NCBI GenBank assembly: GCA_965218875.1
Contig: OZ244707.1
Coordinates: forward strand, 2,976,001 to 3,040,000
Direction of reading: 5' to 3'
Length of the DNA: 64,000 nt
Source of the DNA: CBDCMJ01 sp965218875
GTDB taxonomy: Bacteria; Chloroflexota; Dehalococcoidia; Lucifugimonadales; UBA3495
Positions 53,159 to 61,497 of the stretch are shown here, in pieces. Position numbers and translations under genes: made by a program. The notes below the pieces were generated by a model. The model did not search any database. It saw only the letters and a list, made by a program, of their open reading frames with translations, and was not told the origin of the DNA. Position 1 is the first letter of the stretch; each line of letters opens with the position of its first letter.

Positions 53159-54217
53159 ATGACCCAACCCCTCACCGCTCAATCCATCGAGGAAGTGACC
53201 CGGACGGCCGTGGACGAACTGGCCGCCGCCGCCACCGCAGACCTGCTAGAAGCGTGGCGGGTGGACTACCTGGGCCGCAGGGGGCGCTTGACCCTGCTGC
53301 TCCGCGGCCTCTCCGGCCTCACCTTGGAGGAGCGGCGCACCTTGGGGGCCCTGGCCAACGAGGCGAAGCGCTCCCTGGAAGCCCACCTGGAGCGCAGAGC
53401 CGGGGAGATCGACGCGGCCAGGTTGGCCCTGGCCTCCCAAGACGGGCTGGACGTCACCCTCCCGGGCCGGCCGGCCGTCATGGGACGCCTGCATCCCACG
53501 ACCCAGATCGTACGGGAGATATGCGACGCCTTCGTGGGCATGGGGTTCAGCGTGGTGGAGGGTCCCGAGGTGGAGTGGGAACGGTACAACTTCGAAATGC
53601 TGAACATCCCCCCCGGCCACCCGGCCCGGGATATGTGGAACACCCTCTGGATAGACTACCGGAATGAGGCCGGAGAGCAGCCCATGCTGCTCCGCACCCA
53701 CACCTCGCCCATGCAGGCCAGGGTGATGGAAGGCACCGGGCCTCCGGTGCGGGTGGTGGTGCCCGGCAAGTGCTACCGCTACGAAGCCACCGACGCGACC
53801 CACGAGTGGCACTTCTACCAGGTGGAAGGGCTAGCCGTCGATGAAGGCATCACCTTCTCCGACCTCAAGGGCACCCTGTACGAGTTTGCCCGGCGGCTGT
53901 TCGGGGCGGAGCGGAAGGTGCGCTTCCGCTGCGACTACTTCCCCTTCGTCGAGCCGGGGGTGGACATGTCCATAGACTGCTTCGCCTGCGGGGGGCGGGG
54001 CGACGGCTGCCGCATCTGCCGGGACAGCGGGTGGATCGAGATCATGGGGGCCGGCATGGTCCACCCCAAGGTGTTGGCCGGGGTTGGCTACGACCCGGAA
54101 AAGTACACCGGGTTCGCCTTTGGCCTCGGTCCCGAGCGCATCGCTATGCTGAAGTACGGCATCGACGACATCCGGTTGTTTTACGCCAACGACCTGAGGT
54201 TCCTGCGCCAATTCTAG
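53159..54217 (+). CDS. pheS: Phenylalanyl-tRNA synthetase alpha subunit
   Basis: Catalytic subunit (352 residues) of the alpha2beta2 PheRS. It has an N-terminal coiled-coil arm (about 1-80) and the catalytic core with LPGRPAVMGRLHPTTQIVREICDAFVGMGF. Motif 2 is PVRVVVPGKCYRYEATDATHEWHFYQVEGLAVD. The Phe-binding/zinc-like segment is DYFPFVEPGVDMSIDCFACGGRGDGCRICRDSGW, and motif 3 is FAFGLGPERIAMLKYGIDDIR. Followed by pheT 86 bp downstream. Confidence 0.97.
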   Translation: MTQPLTAQSIEEVTRTAVDELAAAATADLLEAWRVDYLGRRGRLTLLLRGLSGLTLEERRTLGALANEAKRSLEAHLERRAGEIDAARLALASQDGLDVTLPGRPAVMGRLHPTTQIVREICDAFVGMGFSVVEGPEVEWERYNFEMLNIPPGHPARDMWNTLWIDYRNEAGEQPMLLRTHTSPMQARVMEGTGPPVRVVVPGKCYRYEATDATHEWHFYQVEGLAVDEGITFSDLKGTLYEFARRLFGAERKVRFRCDYFPFVEPGVDMSIDCFACGGRGDGCRICRDSGWIEIMGAGMVHPKVLAGVGYDPEKYTGFAFGLGPERIAMLKYGIDDIRLFYANDLRFLRQF

Positions 54218-54303
54218 GCCTGCCGGTTGGCTGCGCCTGCGCCGCCGGCCTGGAAATCCAACCTACCCTTTCGGACAAGGAGGCTGCCCGCCCAACGGGC
54301 GCG

Positions 54304-56718
54304 ATGAAAGTACCTCTCAGCTGGCTGCGAGACTACGTTGACCTGGACCTGCCGCCGAAAGAGCTGGCCCACCGGCTGACCATGGCCGGGGTTGAAGTGG
54401 GAGAAGTGGCGGAGGTTGGCGACTGGAACGGGTGCCTGGTGGCCCAGGTGGTGGCCGTGCTGCCCCATCCCCAGGCGGACCGCCTGTCCTTGTGCCGGGT
54501 GAACACCGGCGTCGAAGACATGGAGGTGGTCTGCGGGGCGCCCAACGTGGCCGCCGGCCAGAAGGTGTGCTTCGCCCAGGTGGGAGCCAACCTGGTCAAC
54601 GCCCACACCGGGGCCCGGGAGACTCTGAAGCCGGCCCGCATCCGCGGCGTGGTCTCCCAGGGGATGATTTGCTCCCAGTTGGAGCTGGGGCTGGGCGAAG
54701 ACCATACCGGCATCATCGTGCTGCCCGGCGACGCCCCGGTGGGGACCCCCCTGGACGATTACCTGGGCGACACCATCCTGGATTTGGAGGTCACCCCCAA
54801 TAGGTTGGACTGTCTTTCCATCCTGGGCGTGGCCCACGAGACTGCGGCTCTCACCGGCAAGACCGTCACCCACCCGGAGGTCAGCTACCCCGAGGAAGGG
54901 CCGCCGCTGGACCGGCAGATATCCATCAGAATCGACGACCCGGACCTGTGCCGCCGCTACACCGCCAGCCTGATAAGCGGCGTGACCATCGGGCCTTCCC
55001 CCCGGTGGCTCCAGGACCGGTTGACCAAGACCGGGCTGCGGCCCATCAACAACGTAGTGGACGTCACCAACTACGTCATGCTGGAGTACAACCAGCCTCT
55101 GCACGCCTTCGACTACGACCGGCTTCAGGACCGGACCGTCGTTGTCCGGCGGGCCAGGCCGGGAGAAAGTCTCACCACCCTAGACGGGGTGGAACGGCGC
55201 CTGGACCCGGACGTGCTGGTGATCGCCGACGGCCGCGACCCCATCGGCATAGGAGGGGTCATCGGCGGCGCCCGCAGCGAGATCGGTCCAGCCACCTCCA
55301 ACGTGCTGCTGGAGTCGGCGACCTTCGACGGCTACAACAACCGCCGCACCGCTCAGAAGTTCGGTCTGCATACCGAGGCGACGCTGCGGTTCGAAAAAGG
55401 CCTGAGACCCCAGTTGGCCCCCATTGCCCTGCGCCGGGCCACCCAACTCATCCGGGAGACCGCCGGGGGCAGGGTGTCTCCCGGGATAGTGGACGTGTTT
55501 CCCGATCAACAATACCTTCCCCAAACGGTGGGCCTGACCTCCGCCAGGCTGCGGAAAGTCCTGGGCATGGACGTTGACCTGGACACGGTGGAGCGGGTGC
55601 TGGGGTCCCTGGGCCTGGAGACCCGCAGGCTGGGGCCTGACCGCCTGGAGGCGGACGTACCGTACTGGAGAAACGACATCACCATCGAGGACGACCTGGT
55701 GGAAGAGGTGGTGAGGATCATCGGCTACGACGCGGTGCCCGTCACCATGCTGGCCACGCCCATCCCCAGCCTCCAGCAGAGCCGGGACCGGCGGGTGACG
55801 GACCGGGTGAAAGACGCGCTGGCCGCCCTGGGCATGCAGGAGGTCATAAACTACCCGCTGGTCAGCCGGGAAGACCTGGCCAAGGCGGCGTGGGAGGGAC
55901 CTGCCAAGGACGCCCTCCGGGTAGCCAACCCCATGAACGCGGCGGAAGACTGCCTGCGCCCCACTCTAAGACCTAGCCTGCTGGCCTCCCTGGCGGCTAA
56001 CCAGGGAGAGGGAACGGGGCCTTTGCGTCTCTTCGAGGTGGGGCGGGTCTTCCTGCCCCGGCCCCACGACCTTCCCGAGGAACGGGAGACGGCGAGCGGA
56101 ATCATGGCCGGGCAGCGCCGTCCTCCCTCCTGGCTGGAAGCCGGCCCCGAGTCCGGCGGCAGCCTGGACTTCTACGACGCCAAGGGGGTGGTGGTGGGAC
56201 TCCTGGAGCAGTTGGGGACCGCCGCGTCCTACGAACCCGCCGCGCAACCCTACTTCCATCCCGGGCGTCACGCCTCGGTCAAGCTGGGCGACCAGGTTGT
56301 CGGCGCCGTGGGAGAGGTCGACGAGTCCGTCCTGGCCAGATTCGACCTGACGGCCAAACAGGTCTCCTTCTTCGAGCTCGACCTGGACGCCCTGCTGCCC
56401 GCCCTGCCCGAGTCCGATCGCCAGTACTCTTTTATATCCCGATACCCGGCGGCCACGCGAGACCTGGCCTTGGTGCTGCCCTCCCACGTCTCCGCGGCTG
56501 CCGTGCAGGCCATCATTGCCCGCCACCGCCTGGTGGAGCGGGCGGAACTTTTCGATCTCTACACCGGGGGAAACGTCCCCGCCGGCGCCAAGTCTTTGGC
56601 CTTTCGGGTATATTTCCAGGCGCCCGACCGCACCCTGACCAACGCGGAGGTGGACCGCTCTCTTCAGGGGCTCCTGGGCAACTTGGAGCGAGAGGCCCAG
56701 GCAACGCTGCGGGGCTAG
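54304..56718 (+). CDS. pheT: Phenylalanyl-tRNA synthetase beta subunit
   Basis: Large tRNA-binding and editing subunit, 804 residues. It begins MKVPLSWLRDYVDLDLP, then the EMAP/tRNA-binding domain (LVAQVVAVLPHPQADRLSLCRV...). The B3/B4 editing domain (NNVVDVTNYVMLEYNQPLHAFDYDRL) is followed by B5, the catalytic-like core (LPEERETASGIMAGQ), and the C-terminal anticodon-binding FDX-ACB domain (FISRYPAATRDLALVLP...). The start is the ATG at 54304; the frame is open upstream but with no family sequence. Confidence 0.97.
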   Translation: MKVPLSWLRDYVDLDLPPKELAHRLTMAGVEVGEVAEVGDWNGCLVAQVVAVLPHPQADRLSLCRVNTGVEDMEVVCGAPNVAAGQKVCFAQVGANLVNAHTGARETLKPARIRGVVSQGMICSQLELGLGEDHTGIIVLPGDAPVGTPLDDYLGDTILDLEVTPNRLDCLSILGVAHETAALTGKTVTHPEVSYPEEGPPLDRQISIRIDDPDLCRRYTASLISGVTIGPSPRWLQDRLTKTGLRPINNVVDVTNYVMLEYNQPLHAFDYDRLQDRTVVVRRARPGESLTTLDGVERRLDPDVLVIADGRDPIGIGGVIGGARSEIGPATSNVLLESATFDGYNNRRTAQKFGLHTEATLRFEKGLRPQLAPIALRRATQLIRETAGGRVSPGIVDVFPDQQYLPQTVGLTSARLRKVLGMDVDLDTVERVLGSLGLETRRLGPDRLEADVPYWRNDITIEDDLVEEVVRIIGYDAVPVTMLATPIPSLQQSRDRRVTDRVKDALAALGMQEVINYPLVSREDLAKAAWEGPAKDALRVANPMNAAEDCLRPTLRPSLLASLAANQGEGTGPLRLFEVGRVFLPRPHDLPEERETASGIMAGQRRPPSWLEAGPESGGSLDFYDAKGVVVGLLEQLGTAASYEPAAQPYFHPGRHASVKLGDQVVGAVGEVDESVLARFDLTAKQVSFFELDLDALLPALPESDRQYSFISRYPAATRDLALVLPSHVSAAAVQAIIARHRLVERAELFDLYTGGNVPAGAKSLAFRVYFQAPDRTLTNAEVDRSLQGLLGNLEREAQATLRG

Positions 56719-56785
56719 GCCGCGGCCGCGCCGGCAAGCTAACGCCGCCGCTCCGGTACCGGGCGGGCAAAGCCAGAGGAACGCA

Positions 56786-58114
56786 ATGACCACTAGAGTA
56801 TCTCACCACGCGGGCAGCCATGAACACGGCCACCGCCACGTCGAGCAGGACATGCTCAGCGTGGAGCAGGCCTACCAGCGGATAATGGCCGGCTTCCGTC
56901 CCTTGGAGCCGGAGGAGACGCCGCTGCTGGAAGCCTTGGGCCGGGTGCTGGCCGCCGACGTCCGGTCCCCCCTGGACCTGCCCCCAACCGCCAACTCGGG
57001 CATGGACGGGTACGCCCTGCGCTGGGAGGACATCCAGGACGCGTCGCCCGAGACTCCCCGCGTGCTCAGCGTCATCGGCGTGGTGGCTGCGGGGCAGGTC
57101 CCCTCCCAGACGGTCACGCCGGGAAAGGCCGTCCGGATCATGACCGGGGCCAGCCTTCCCGACGGGGCCGACACAGTGGCGCCCTTCGAGGAAACCGACG
57201 AGGTGCAGCGCAAGGCGGCGGGTCAACCCCTGGCAGAGGTGGCGGTCATGGCCGCCCCCCCCCCCGGTTGCAACGTGCGCCCCGAGGGCGAGGATGTACG
57301 CCGGGGCCAGCTTGTCCTGGAATCGGGGACAGTGGTGCGGGCCGCGGAGGTGGGAGTGCTGGCCTCCTTGGGCATGGAGACCGCCCCGGTGGTCCGGCGT
57401 CCGGTGGTGGCCGTGTTGGCCACTGGCGACGAGCTGACGCCGCCCGGACGGCCCCTGGCCGCCGGCAAAATCTACGACAGCAACAGCTTCAGCACGGCCG
57501 CCTCGGTCATCCGCTGCGGGGGCACCCCCAAGATGCTGGGCATCGCCCCGGACAACATGGCGGACCTCCACGCCAAGCTGGAAGCCGCGTCGGAAGCGGA
57601 CTTGATCGTTACGTCGGCCGGCGTGTCCAGGGGCGACTACGACATCGTAAAGGAAGCCCTGACCCAGAGGGGCGAGATGAACTTCTGGTCGGTGCGCATG
57701 CGGCCGGCCAAGCCCCTGGCCTTCGGCCACGTCAGGGGCTCCGGCGGCAACCCCGTGCCGCTGCTGGGATTGCCCGGCAACCCGGTGAGCGCGATGGTAG
57801 CCTTCGAAATGTTCGCCCGCCCTGCCATCCTCACCATGCTGGGCCGCACCCGGTTGCCTCGCCCCGCGGTGGAGGGAGTGCTTACCGCGCCGATCTTCAA
57901 CGCGGACGGACGGCGGGTCTACGCCCGGGTGGAAGTAGAGCGGCGAAACGGCTCTTACTACGCCACGCCCTGCGGGCCCCAGGGGTCCAACATCCTCACC
58001 TCCATGTCCCGCGCCAACGGACTGGCCATCTGTCCCGAGAATCTATCGACCAAGCGGGCTGGGGAAAGGGTCGACATTATCATGCTTGATTGGAACGAAG
58101 AGGTCGAGGTATGA
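56786..58114 (+). CDS. moeA: Molybdopterin molybdenumtransferase
   Basis: Inserts molybdenum into molybdopterin. The 442-residue protein has MLSVEQAYQRI, DLPPTANSGMDGYALR, the substrate site VRIMTGASLPDGADTVAPFE, LATGDELTPPGRPLAAGKIYDSN, VTSAGVSRGDYDIVKEAL and GLPGNPVSAMVAFEMFARPA, covering domains I-IV. An extra N-terminal stretch contains a His-rich segment (HHAGSHEHGHRH). An uninterrupted run of 11 C residues at 57255-57265 encodes part of AAPPPGC. It fits the need of the molybdenum hydroxylase at 10271. The stop overlaps the next gene by 4 bases. Confidence 0.95.
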   Translation: MTTRVSHHAGSHEHGHRHVEQDMLSVEQAYQRIMAGFRPLEPEETPLLEALGRVLAADVRSPLDLPPTANSGMDGYALRWEDIQDASPETPRVLSVIGVVAAGQVPSQTVTPGKAVRIMTGASLPDGADTVAPFEETDEVQRKAAGQPLAEVAVMAAPPPGCNVRPEGEDVRRGQLVLESGTVVRAAEVGVLASLGMETAPVVRRPVVAVLATGDELTPPGRPLAAGKIYDSNSFSTAASVIRCGGTPKMLGIAPDNMADLHAKLEAASEADLIVTSAGVSRGDYDIVKEALTQRGEMNFWSVRMRPAKPLAFGHVRGSGGNPVPLLGLPGNPVSAMVAFEMFARPAILTMLGRTRLPRPAVEGVLTAPIFNADGRRVYARVEVERRNGSYYATPCGPQGSNILTSMSRANGLAICPENLSTKRAGERVDIIMLDWNEEVEV

Positions 58115-58533
58115 CTATTCCCGCACCGGAGACGGCTCAACAACTGTCATATTACCAGGTGAGCTTTGAGCGGCTGGCCGAGCTAAAGCGGTCGCCCATA
58201 GCTCTCATGGCTGAGCGCCGACCCCCATCCTGCCCCTCGAGGGAGGTCCCGGACCACGAGTTGGCGGACCCTCAGATGCTGGTGAACGAGATCGCCGAGC
58301 ACCACGGGGAAGACGAAGGGTTCATACGCACCGAGATGCCGGTGCAGGAAATCGTGTTCCGGGCCCTGCTGGTCCGCCGCAACCAACCCACTCCTCTGCG
58401 GGAACTACATCACGAGTTGACCGAGCGGTGGTCCACGCCGGCGAGGCCCATCACCTTCAGCGAGCGGGCCCTGGCCCGGATACTGGACGCCGATACCTTC
58501 TACGGGTTCGCGCGGGCGGCCTCCGGCGGCTGA
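58111..58533 (+). CDS. Hypothetical protein coupled to moeA
   Basis: I do not recognise this 140-residue protein. It is soluble, with a helical N-terminus (YYQVSFERLAELKRSPIALMAERRP), a Glu/His-rich centre (LVNEIAEHHGEDEGFIRTEMPVQEIVFRALLVRRNQPTPLRELHHELTERW) and a C-terminal FSERALARILDADTFYGFARA. The LRELHHELTERW...ALARILDADTFYGF pattern could be a small winged-helix-type fold, which is speculative. Its ATG overlaps the moeA stop (ATGA), so the two are translationally coupled. Confidence 0.75.
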   Translation: MTIPAPETAQQLSYYQVSFERLAELKRSPIALMAERRPPSCPSREVPDHELADPQMLVNEIAEHHGEDEGFIRTEMPVQEIVFRALLVRRNQPTPLRELHHELTERWSTPARPITFSERALARILDADTFYGFARAASGG

Positions 58534-58573
58534 AGCGGTCATAGGCTTAAGGGCCCCGGAATCGTACCCCTTG

Positions 58574-58697
58574 CCGGGTCATCCGATTATCATGGCGCTT
58601 CAGGCACTTCTCCACCATGTCCTGCTGAGCCTGCCGAAGCATCTTAGACCCTTCGGCTACGCTCGGGGTAACAGAGCAGGACAATCGAAAGACCCTG
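58574..58697. mobile_element. Second copy of the 52860-type MITE-like element
   Basis: Shares about 110 bp of interior with the element at 52860-52983, including CTGAGCCTGCCGAAGCATCTTAGACCCTTCGGCTACGCTC. The left end CCGGGTCATCCGATTATC and right end GACAATCGAAAGACCCTG are imperfect inverse complements. It sits between the unknown gene and the rplT terminator without disrupting either. Confidence 0.75.
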
Positions 58698-58728
58698 GTG
58701 CCTCTGGGGGCCTGCTCGATGCAAAGAA

Positions 58729-58755
58729 AAAGAGGTGGGTCGGCCCCACCTCTTT
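58729..58755 (-). terminator. Intrinsic terminator of infC-rpmI-rplT
   Basis: AAAGAGGTGGG and CCCACCTCTTT form a perfect 11-bp stem with a 5-nt loop. On the minus strand it is followed by TTTTCTTTGC. It lies 40 bp beyond the rplT stop. A classic Rho-independent terminator. Confidence 0.88.
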
Positions 58756-58794
58756 ACCGCGTCCGTAACTCGACGGAAACTCTAGAGGACGCCC

Positions 58795-59169
58795 CTACGA
58801 CCTGGCCGGTTCCTCCTCCACAGCCTCCGAGGCTATGGCCACCAGCTTCCCGAAAGCCTCCTCGTCGCGGACTGCCAGGTCGGCGAGTATCTTGCGGTCC
58901 AACTCGATTCCGGACTTCTTGAGCCCGTAGACGAACCGGCTGTAGCTGATGCCCGCCCCACGGCAGGCGGCGCCGATGCGCACGATCCACAGGCGCCTGA
59001 AATCGCCCTTGCGTTCGCGCCGGTTGCGGTAGGCGTGGTCCCACGCGTGAATCAGGGCTTCCTTGGCCCACTTGTAGTTGCGGTGGGACGAGCCATGGTA
59101 CCCCCGGGCGGCCAGCAAGACCTTCTTGTGCCGGGCGTGTTTGGTGACTCCTCGTTTAACTCTGGGCAA
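58795..59169 (-). CDS. rplT: 50S ribosomal protein L20
   Basis: Early-assembly large-subunit protein, 124 residues: MPRVKRGVTKHARHKKVLLAARGYHGSSHRNYKWAKEALIHAWDHAYRNRRERKGDFRRLWIVRIGAACR, then GISYSRFVYGLKKSGIELDRKILADLAV. It is the third gene of infC-rpmI-rplT, 29 bp after rpmI, and is followed by a strong terminator. In other bacteria L20 represses this operon by binding the mRNA. Confidence 0.97.
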   Translation of the reverse strand: MPRVKRGVTKHARHKKVLLAARGYHGSSHRNYKWAKEALIHAWDHAYRNRRERKGDFRRLWIVRIGAACRGAGISYSRFVYGLKKSGIELDRKILADLAVRDEEAFGKLVAIASEAVEEEPARS

Positions 59170-59198
59170 GGCGAGTCTCCAGGCGGCGGCTGCCGCGG

Positions 59199-59396
59199 CT
59201 ATCCGTAGGGAAGCAGCCGGCTGAGCCGGCCCGCGTCGCTGCGGTCTACTGCGAGCTTCTGAGCGTACTTCCGGGTGATCTTGTTGGGCTTCTTGCGCCT
59301 GAGGTGGCTGCTCATGCGCTTGCGGCGCATGAGTTTTCCCGAGCCGGTAACGTGGATGCGGGCCTTGGCGCCCTTGTGAGTCTTAAGTTTTGGCAT
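59199..59396 (-). CDS. rpmI: 50S ribosomal protein L35
   Basis: Basic 65-residue ribosomal protein: MPKLKTHKGAKARIHVTGSGKLMRRKRMSSHLRRKKPNKITRKY. Its ATG lies inside the 3' end of infC (14-base overlap), so translation is coupled. Confidence 0.96.
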   Translation of the reverse strand: MPKLKTHKGAKARIHVTGSGKLMRRKRMSSHLRRKKPNKITRKYAQKLAVDRSDAGRLSRLLPYG

Positions 59397-59955
59397 CGGC
59401 TAAGTCTTCGGCTTTCTGCTCGGTCTTGGCGCTGCGGTCGGCCTTCTGGGCGGACGGCAGCAGGATCATCGACAGGGACCTTCCTTCCATCGCCGGGGCC
59501 TTCTCCAGGCGCACGTGGTCTTTCAAGTCGTCGGCCACCCGCTTCAGCACGTCCAGCCCCAGGCGCTGGTGGGCGGCCTCCCTACCGCGGAAGCGGACGG
59601 TCAGCTTGACCTTGGAGCCGTCCAGGATCAGCTCTTTCACCTTCCGGGTCTTGGAGTCCAGGTCATGAGAGCCGATATTGGGGCGGAACCGGACCTCCCT
59701 TAGGTCCGAGCTTTTCTGGCCCTTTTTCGACTCCCTTTCTTTTTTCGAGGAAAGGTATCGAAGTTTGCCGTAGTCTAGCAGGCGGCACACCGGAGGGTCG
59801 GAGTTGGGAGCCACCTCCACCAGGTCTACCCCAGCTTCGTTGGCCATTTGCAGGGCCCGTCTCACGTCCATGACGCCAAACTGCTCGCCGTCTTCCGCGA
59901 TAACCCGGACCTGGGGGCTCATTATTCGTTCGTTGACCCGATACTGCCTAGCTAT
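59383..59955 (-). CDS. infC: Translation initiation factor IF-3, probable AUA start
   Basis: IF-3 of about 190 residues. The N-terminal domain has VNERIMSPQVRVIAEDGEQFGVMDVRRALQMANEAGVDLVEVAPNSDPPVCRLLDYGKLRY, followed by a Lys-rich linker. The C-terminal domain has VKELILDGSKVKLTVRFRGREAAHQRLGLDVLKRVADDL. The first ATG (59922) would cut off the conserved YRVNERI. Eleven codons upstream, an in-frame ATA (59953-59955) has GGAGGT 8 bases before it, just after an in-frame stop. Rare AUU/AUC/AUA starts are typical of infC, where IF-3 represses its own synthesis. A short acidic/Lys tail ends the protein. Confidence 0.93.
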   Translation of the reverse strand: MARQYRVNERIMSPQVRVIAEDGEQFGVMDVRRALQMANEAGVDLVEVAPNSDPPVCRLLDYGKLRYLSSKKERESKKGQKSSDLREVRFRPNIGSHDLDSKTRKVKELILDGSKVKLTVRFRGREAAHQRLGLDVLKRVADDLKDHVRLEKAPAMEGRSLSMILLPSAQKADRSAKTEQKAEDLADAKT

Positions 59956-60343
59956 ACCCCTCTACCTCCGACAGATTCCTAACCGAAATTGCCCTGAAGA
60001 TACCCGCCCAATCTATCATACGGGCCGCAGGCGCGTCAATCCAAGCGGAGCGAGTCAGGGCCAGATCGTCATATTTTTTATTGAGCCAAAGTGGGCCAAA
60101 GCTCCCTGACCAAGAAGGCACGTCGCCATGTACAAAGAATGAGGGTATGTCACTGTTGTCCTATCAAATCCTCCGGGCATCGTAACCCTATACCTTGCCT
60201 TTGGCCCGATTTCGGTTTGGCGAAGCTGAAGGCGCTAACTACCGCTGCTGTCGCGGATTACTTCGTCCGGCGTGGATGTCCACGTGGCACTGGTGGCAGA
60301 CCACGAGAGTCTTGCGTCGCCGCCCCGAGGCGAAAGCAGGGGC
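59956..60343. other. infC leader and upstream intergenic region
   Basis: Holds the ribosome site and probable promoter of infC (see 60015-60044). The remainder (about 60045-60343) has no gene. I see no definite L20-type leader structure, although several short inverted repeats near 60250-60300 could fold. Short plus-strand frames lack family sequence. Confidence 0.4.
60015..60044 (-). promoter_or_regulatory. Probable promoter of infC-rpmI-rplT
   Basis: On the minus strand TTGGAT (60039-60044) and TATGAT (60015-60020) are 18 bases apart, about 60 bp upstream of the proposed infC start. Confidence 0.5.
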
Positions 60344-61222
60344 TTAAGAGGGCTGGTCGAAGTCCTCGTTTAGTTCCCGCAGAAACTGCTCGATGTTGGA
60401 GGACAGGGGCGGGGAAGTGGCGCGGCCCTGCTGCTCTTGATCGTAACGCTCCTCCAGCCGGGCCAGCAGTGACCCCACTTCCGATGAGTCGCTCACCACG
60501 TTCTGCAGCGCTTCGTACTGGTCCCGGCCCCTCTGCTGGTCCATCAAACGCTTGGGCAGGTGATACACCGTGCACAGGATTTCCATCAGCCTGGCGGCGC
60601 CGGTGAAGTCTTCGTCCACCTGAAAGTACCGCGGCAGATGAACGACGAAAGTGCGGGTTTCCATCCCCAGCCGGCCCGCCTCCAGGGACACCAGGTAGGT
60701 GATGGTGGTGGGCCCCTCGTAGTCGCTGGGGCGGGTGTTCAACATCCGGTACTCTTCCTCGTTTTCCGGCTCGCCCACACCGCCGGACACCAGCAGCGGC
60801 CTGGTGTGGGGCACCATGTCGTACATGGCGCCGATGAGAGAGTAGCGCTTTACGTCGAAGTGCTTGAGGAGCTCGATCACCGACTCGGTGTAGTCCTCCC
60901 CGTAGGCATGAGGCTCCAGCAGGTGGAACAGGATGAGGTCCGGGCCTTCCTCGGTGGTGGCGTAGCGCACCAGCGTGTTGGGTATGGAGTACTCCCGGTT
61001 GCCGTGATTGAGGTAGGACCGGGGCCGGTAGCGGGTGAAGTCGTAGAACCGCCCCGGCCGGACCAAGCGGCCCATGTCTTTGGCGTGAAGGTGCCGCTCC
61101 ACCCGGTTCAAGCTAAGAGTGCCCACGTTGCCTACATCGATCCAGGGCCGCAGCACGGCCAGGACGTGGGGGTCTTTGAGCTTGGGAACGGTGTCAGCGA
61201 TTTCGAACTCACCCAATCGCAT
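60344..61222 (-). CDS. PAC2-family (proteasome assembly chaperone-like) protein
   Basis: Protein of 292 residues with the PAC2/ATP-grasp-like pattern: VLAVLRPWIDVGNVGTLSLNRVERHL, DLILFHLLEPHAYGEDYTESVIELLKHFDVKRYSLIGAMYDMVPHTRPLLVSGG, YEGPTTITYLVSLEAGRLGMETRTFVVHLPRYFQVDEDFTGAARLMEILC, and a helical C-terminal tail. Archaeal and actinobacterial relatives are linked to proteasome assembly, but the family is broader and no proteasome gene is near. The ATG at 61222 (MRLGEFEIAD) is preferred over one 7 codons upstream. Confidence 0.85.
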   Translation of the reverse strand: MRLGEFEIADTVPKLKDPHVLAVLRPWIDVGNVGTLSLNRVERHLHAKDMGRLVRPGRFYDFTRYRPRSYLNHGNREYSIPNTLVRYATTEEGPDLILFHLLEPHAYGEDYTESVIELLKHFDVKRYSLIGAMYDMVPHTRPLLVSGGVGEPENEEEYRMLNTRPSDYEGPTTITYLVSLEAGRLGMETRTFVVHLPRYFQVDEDFTGAARLMEILCTVYHLPKRLMDQQRGRDQYEALQNVVSDSSEVGSLLARLEERYDQEQQGRATSPPLSSNIEQFLRELNEDFDQPS

Positions 61223-61497
61223 GCGGATAGTGTGACAGCCCAATTGGGCATTTACAACCCACAGCAGACACTGGGAAGCCGGATTTTGCCCCGCCGGGAT
61301 CCGCAGGCCGGGCGCCGCGGGTACAGCGCAAGGGCGGATTTGTTATGATAACCGCGGCTACGGGGACCTCATCCCGCGTAAGCCTCGGATTTTGTGCTCT
61401 TTCGCCGATGGTAGACTTGCCGCACCCGCCTTCATTGCCGCCCGCCCCGCAGCGTTGCCGCCAATCCGCAACCTGGTTTCGGACCCGGAAGCCCGGA

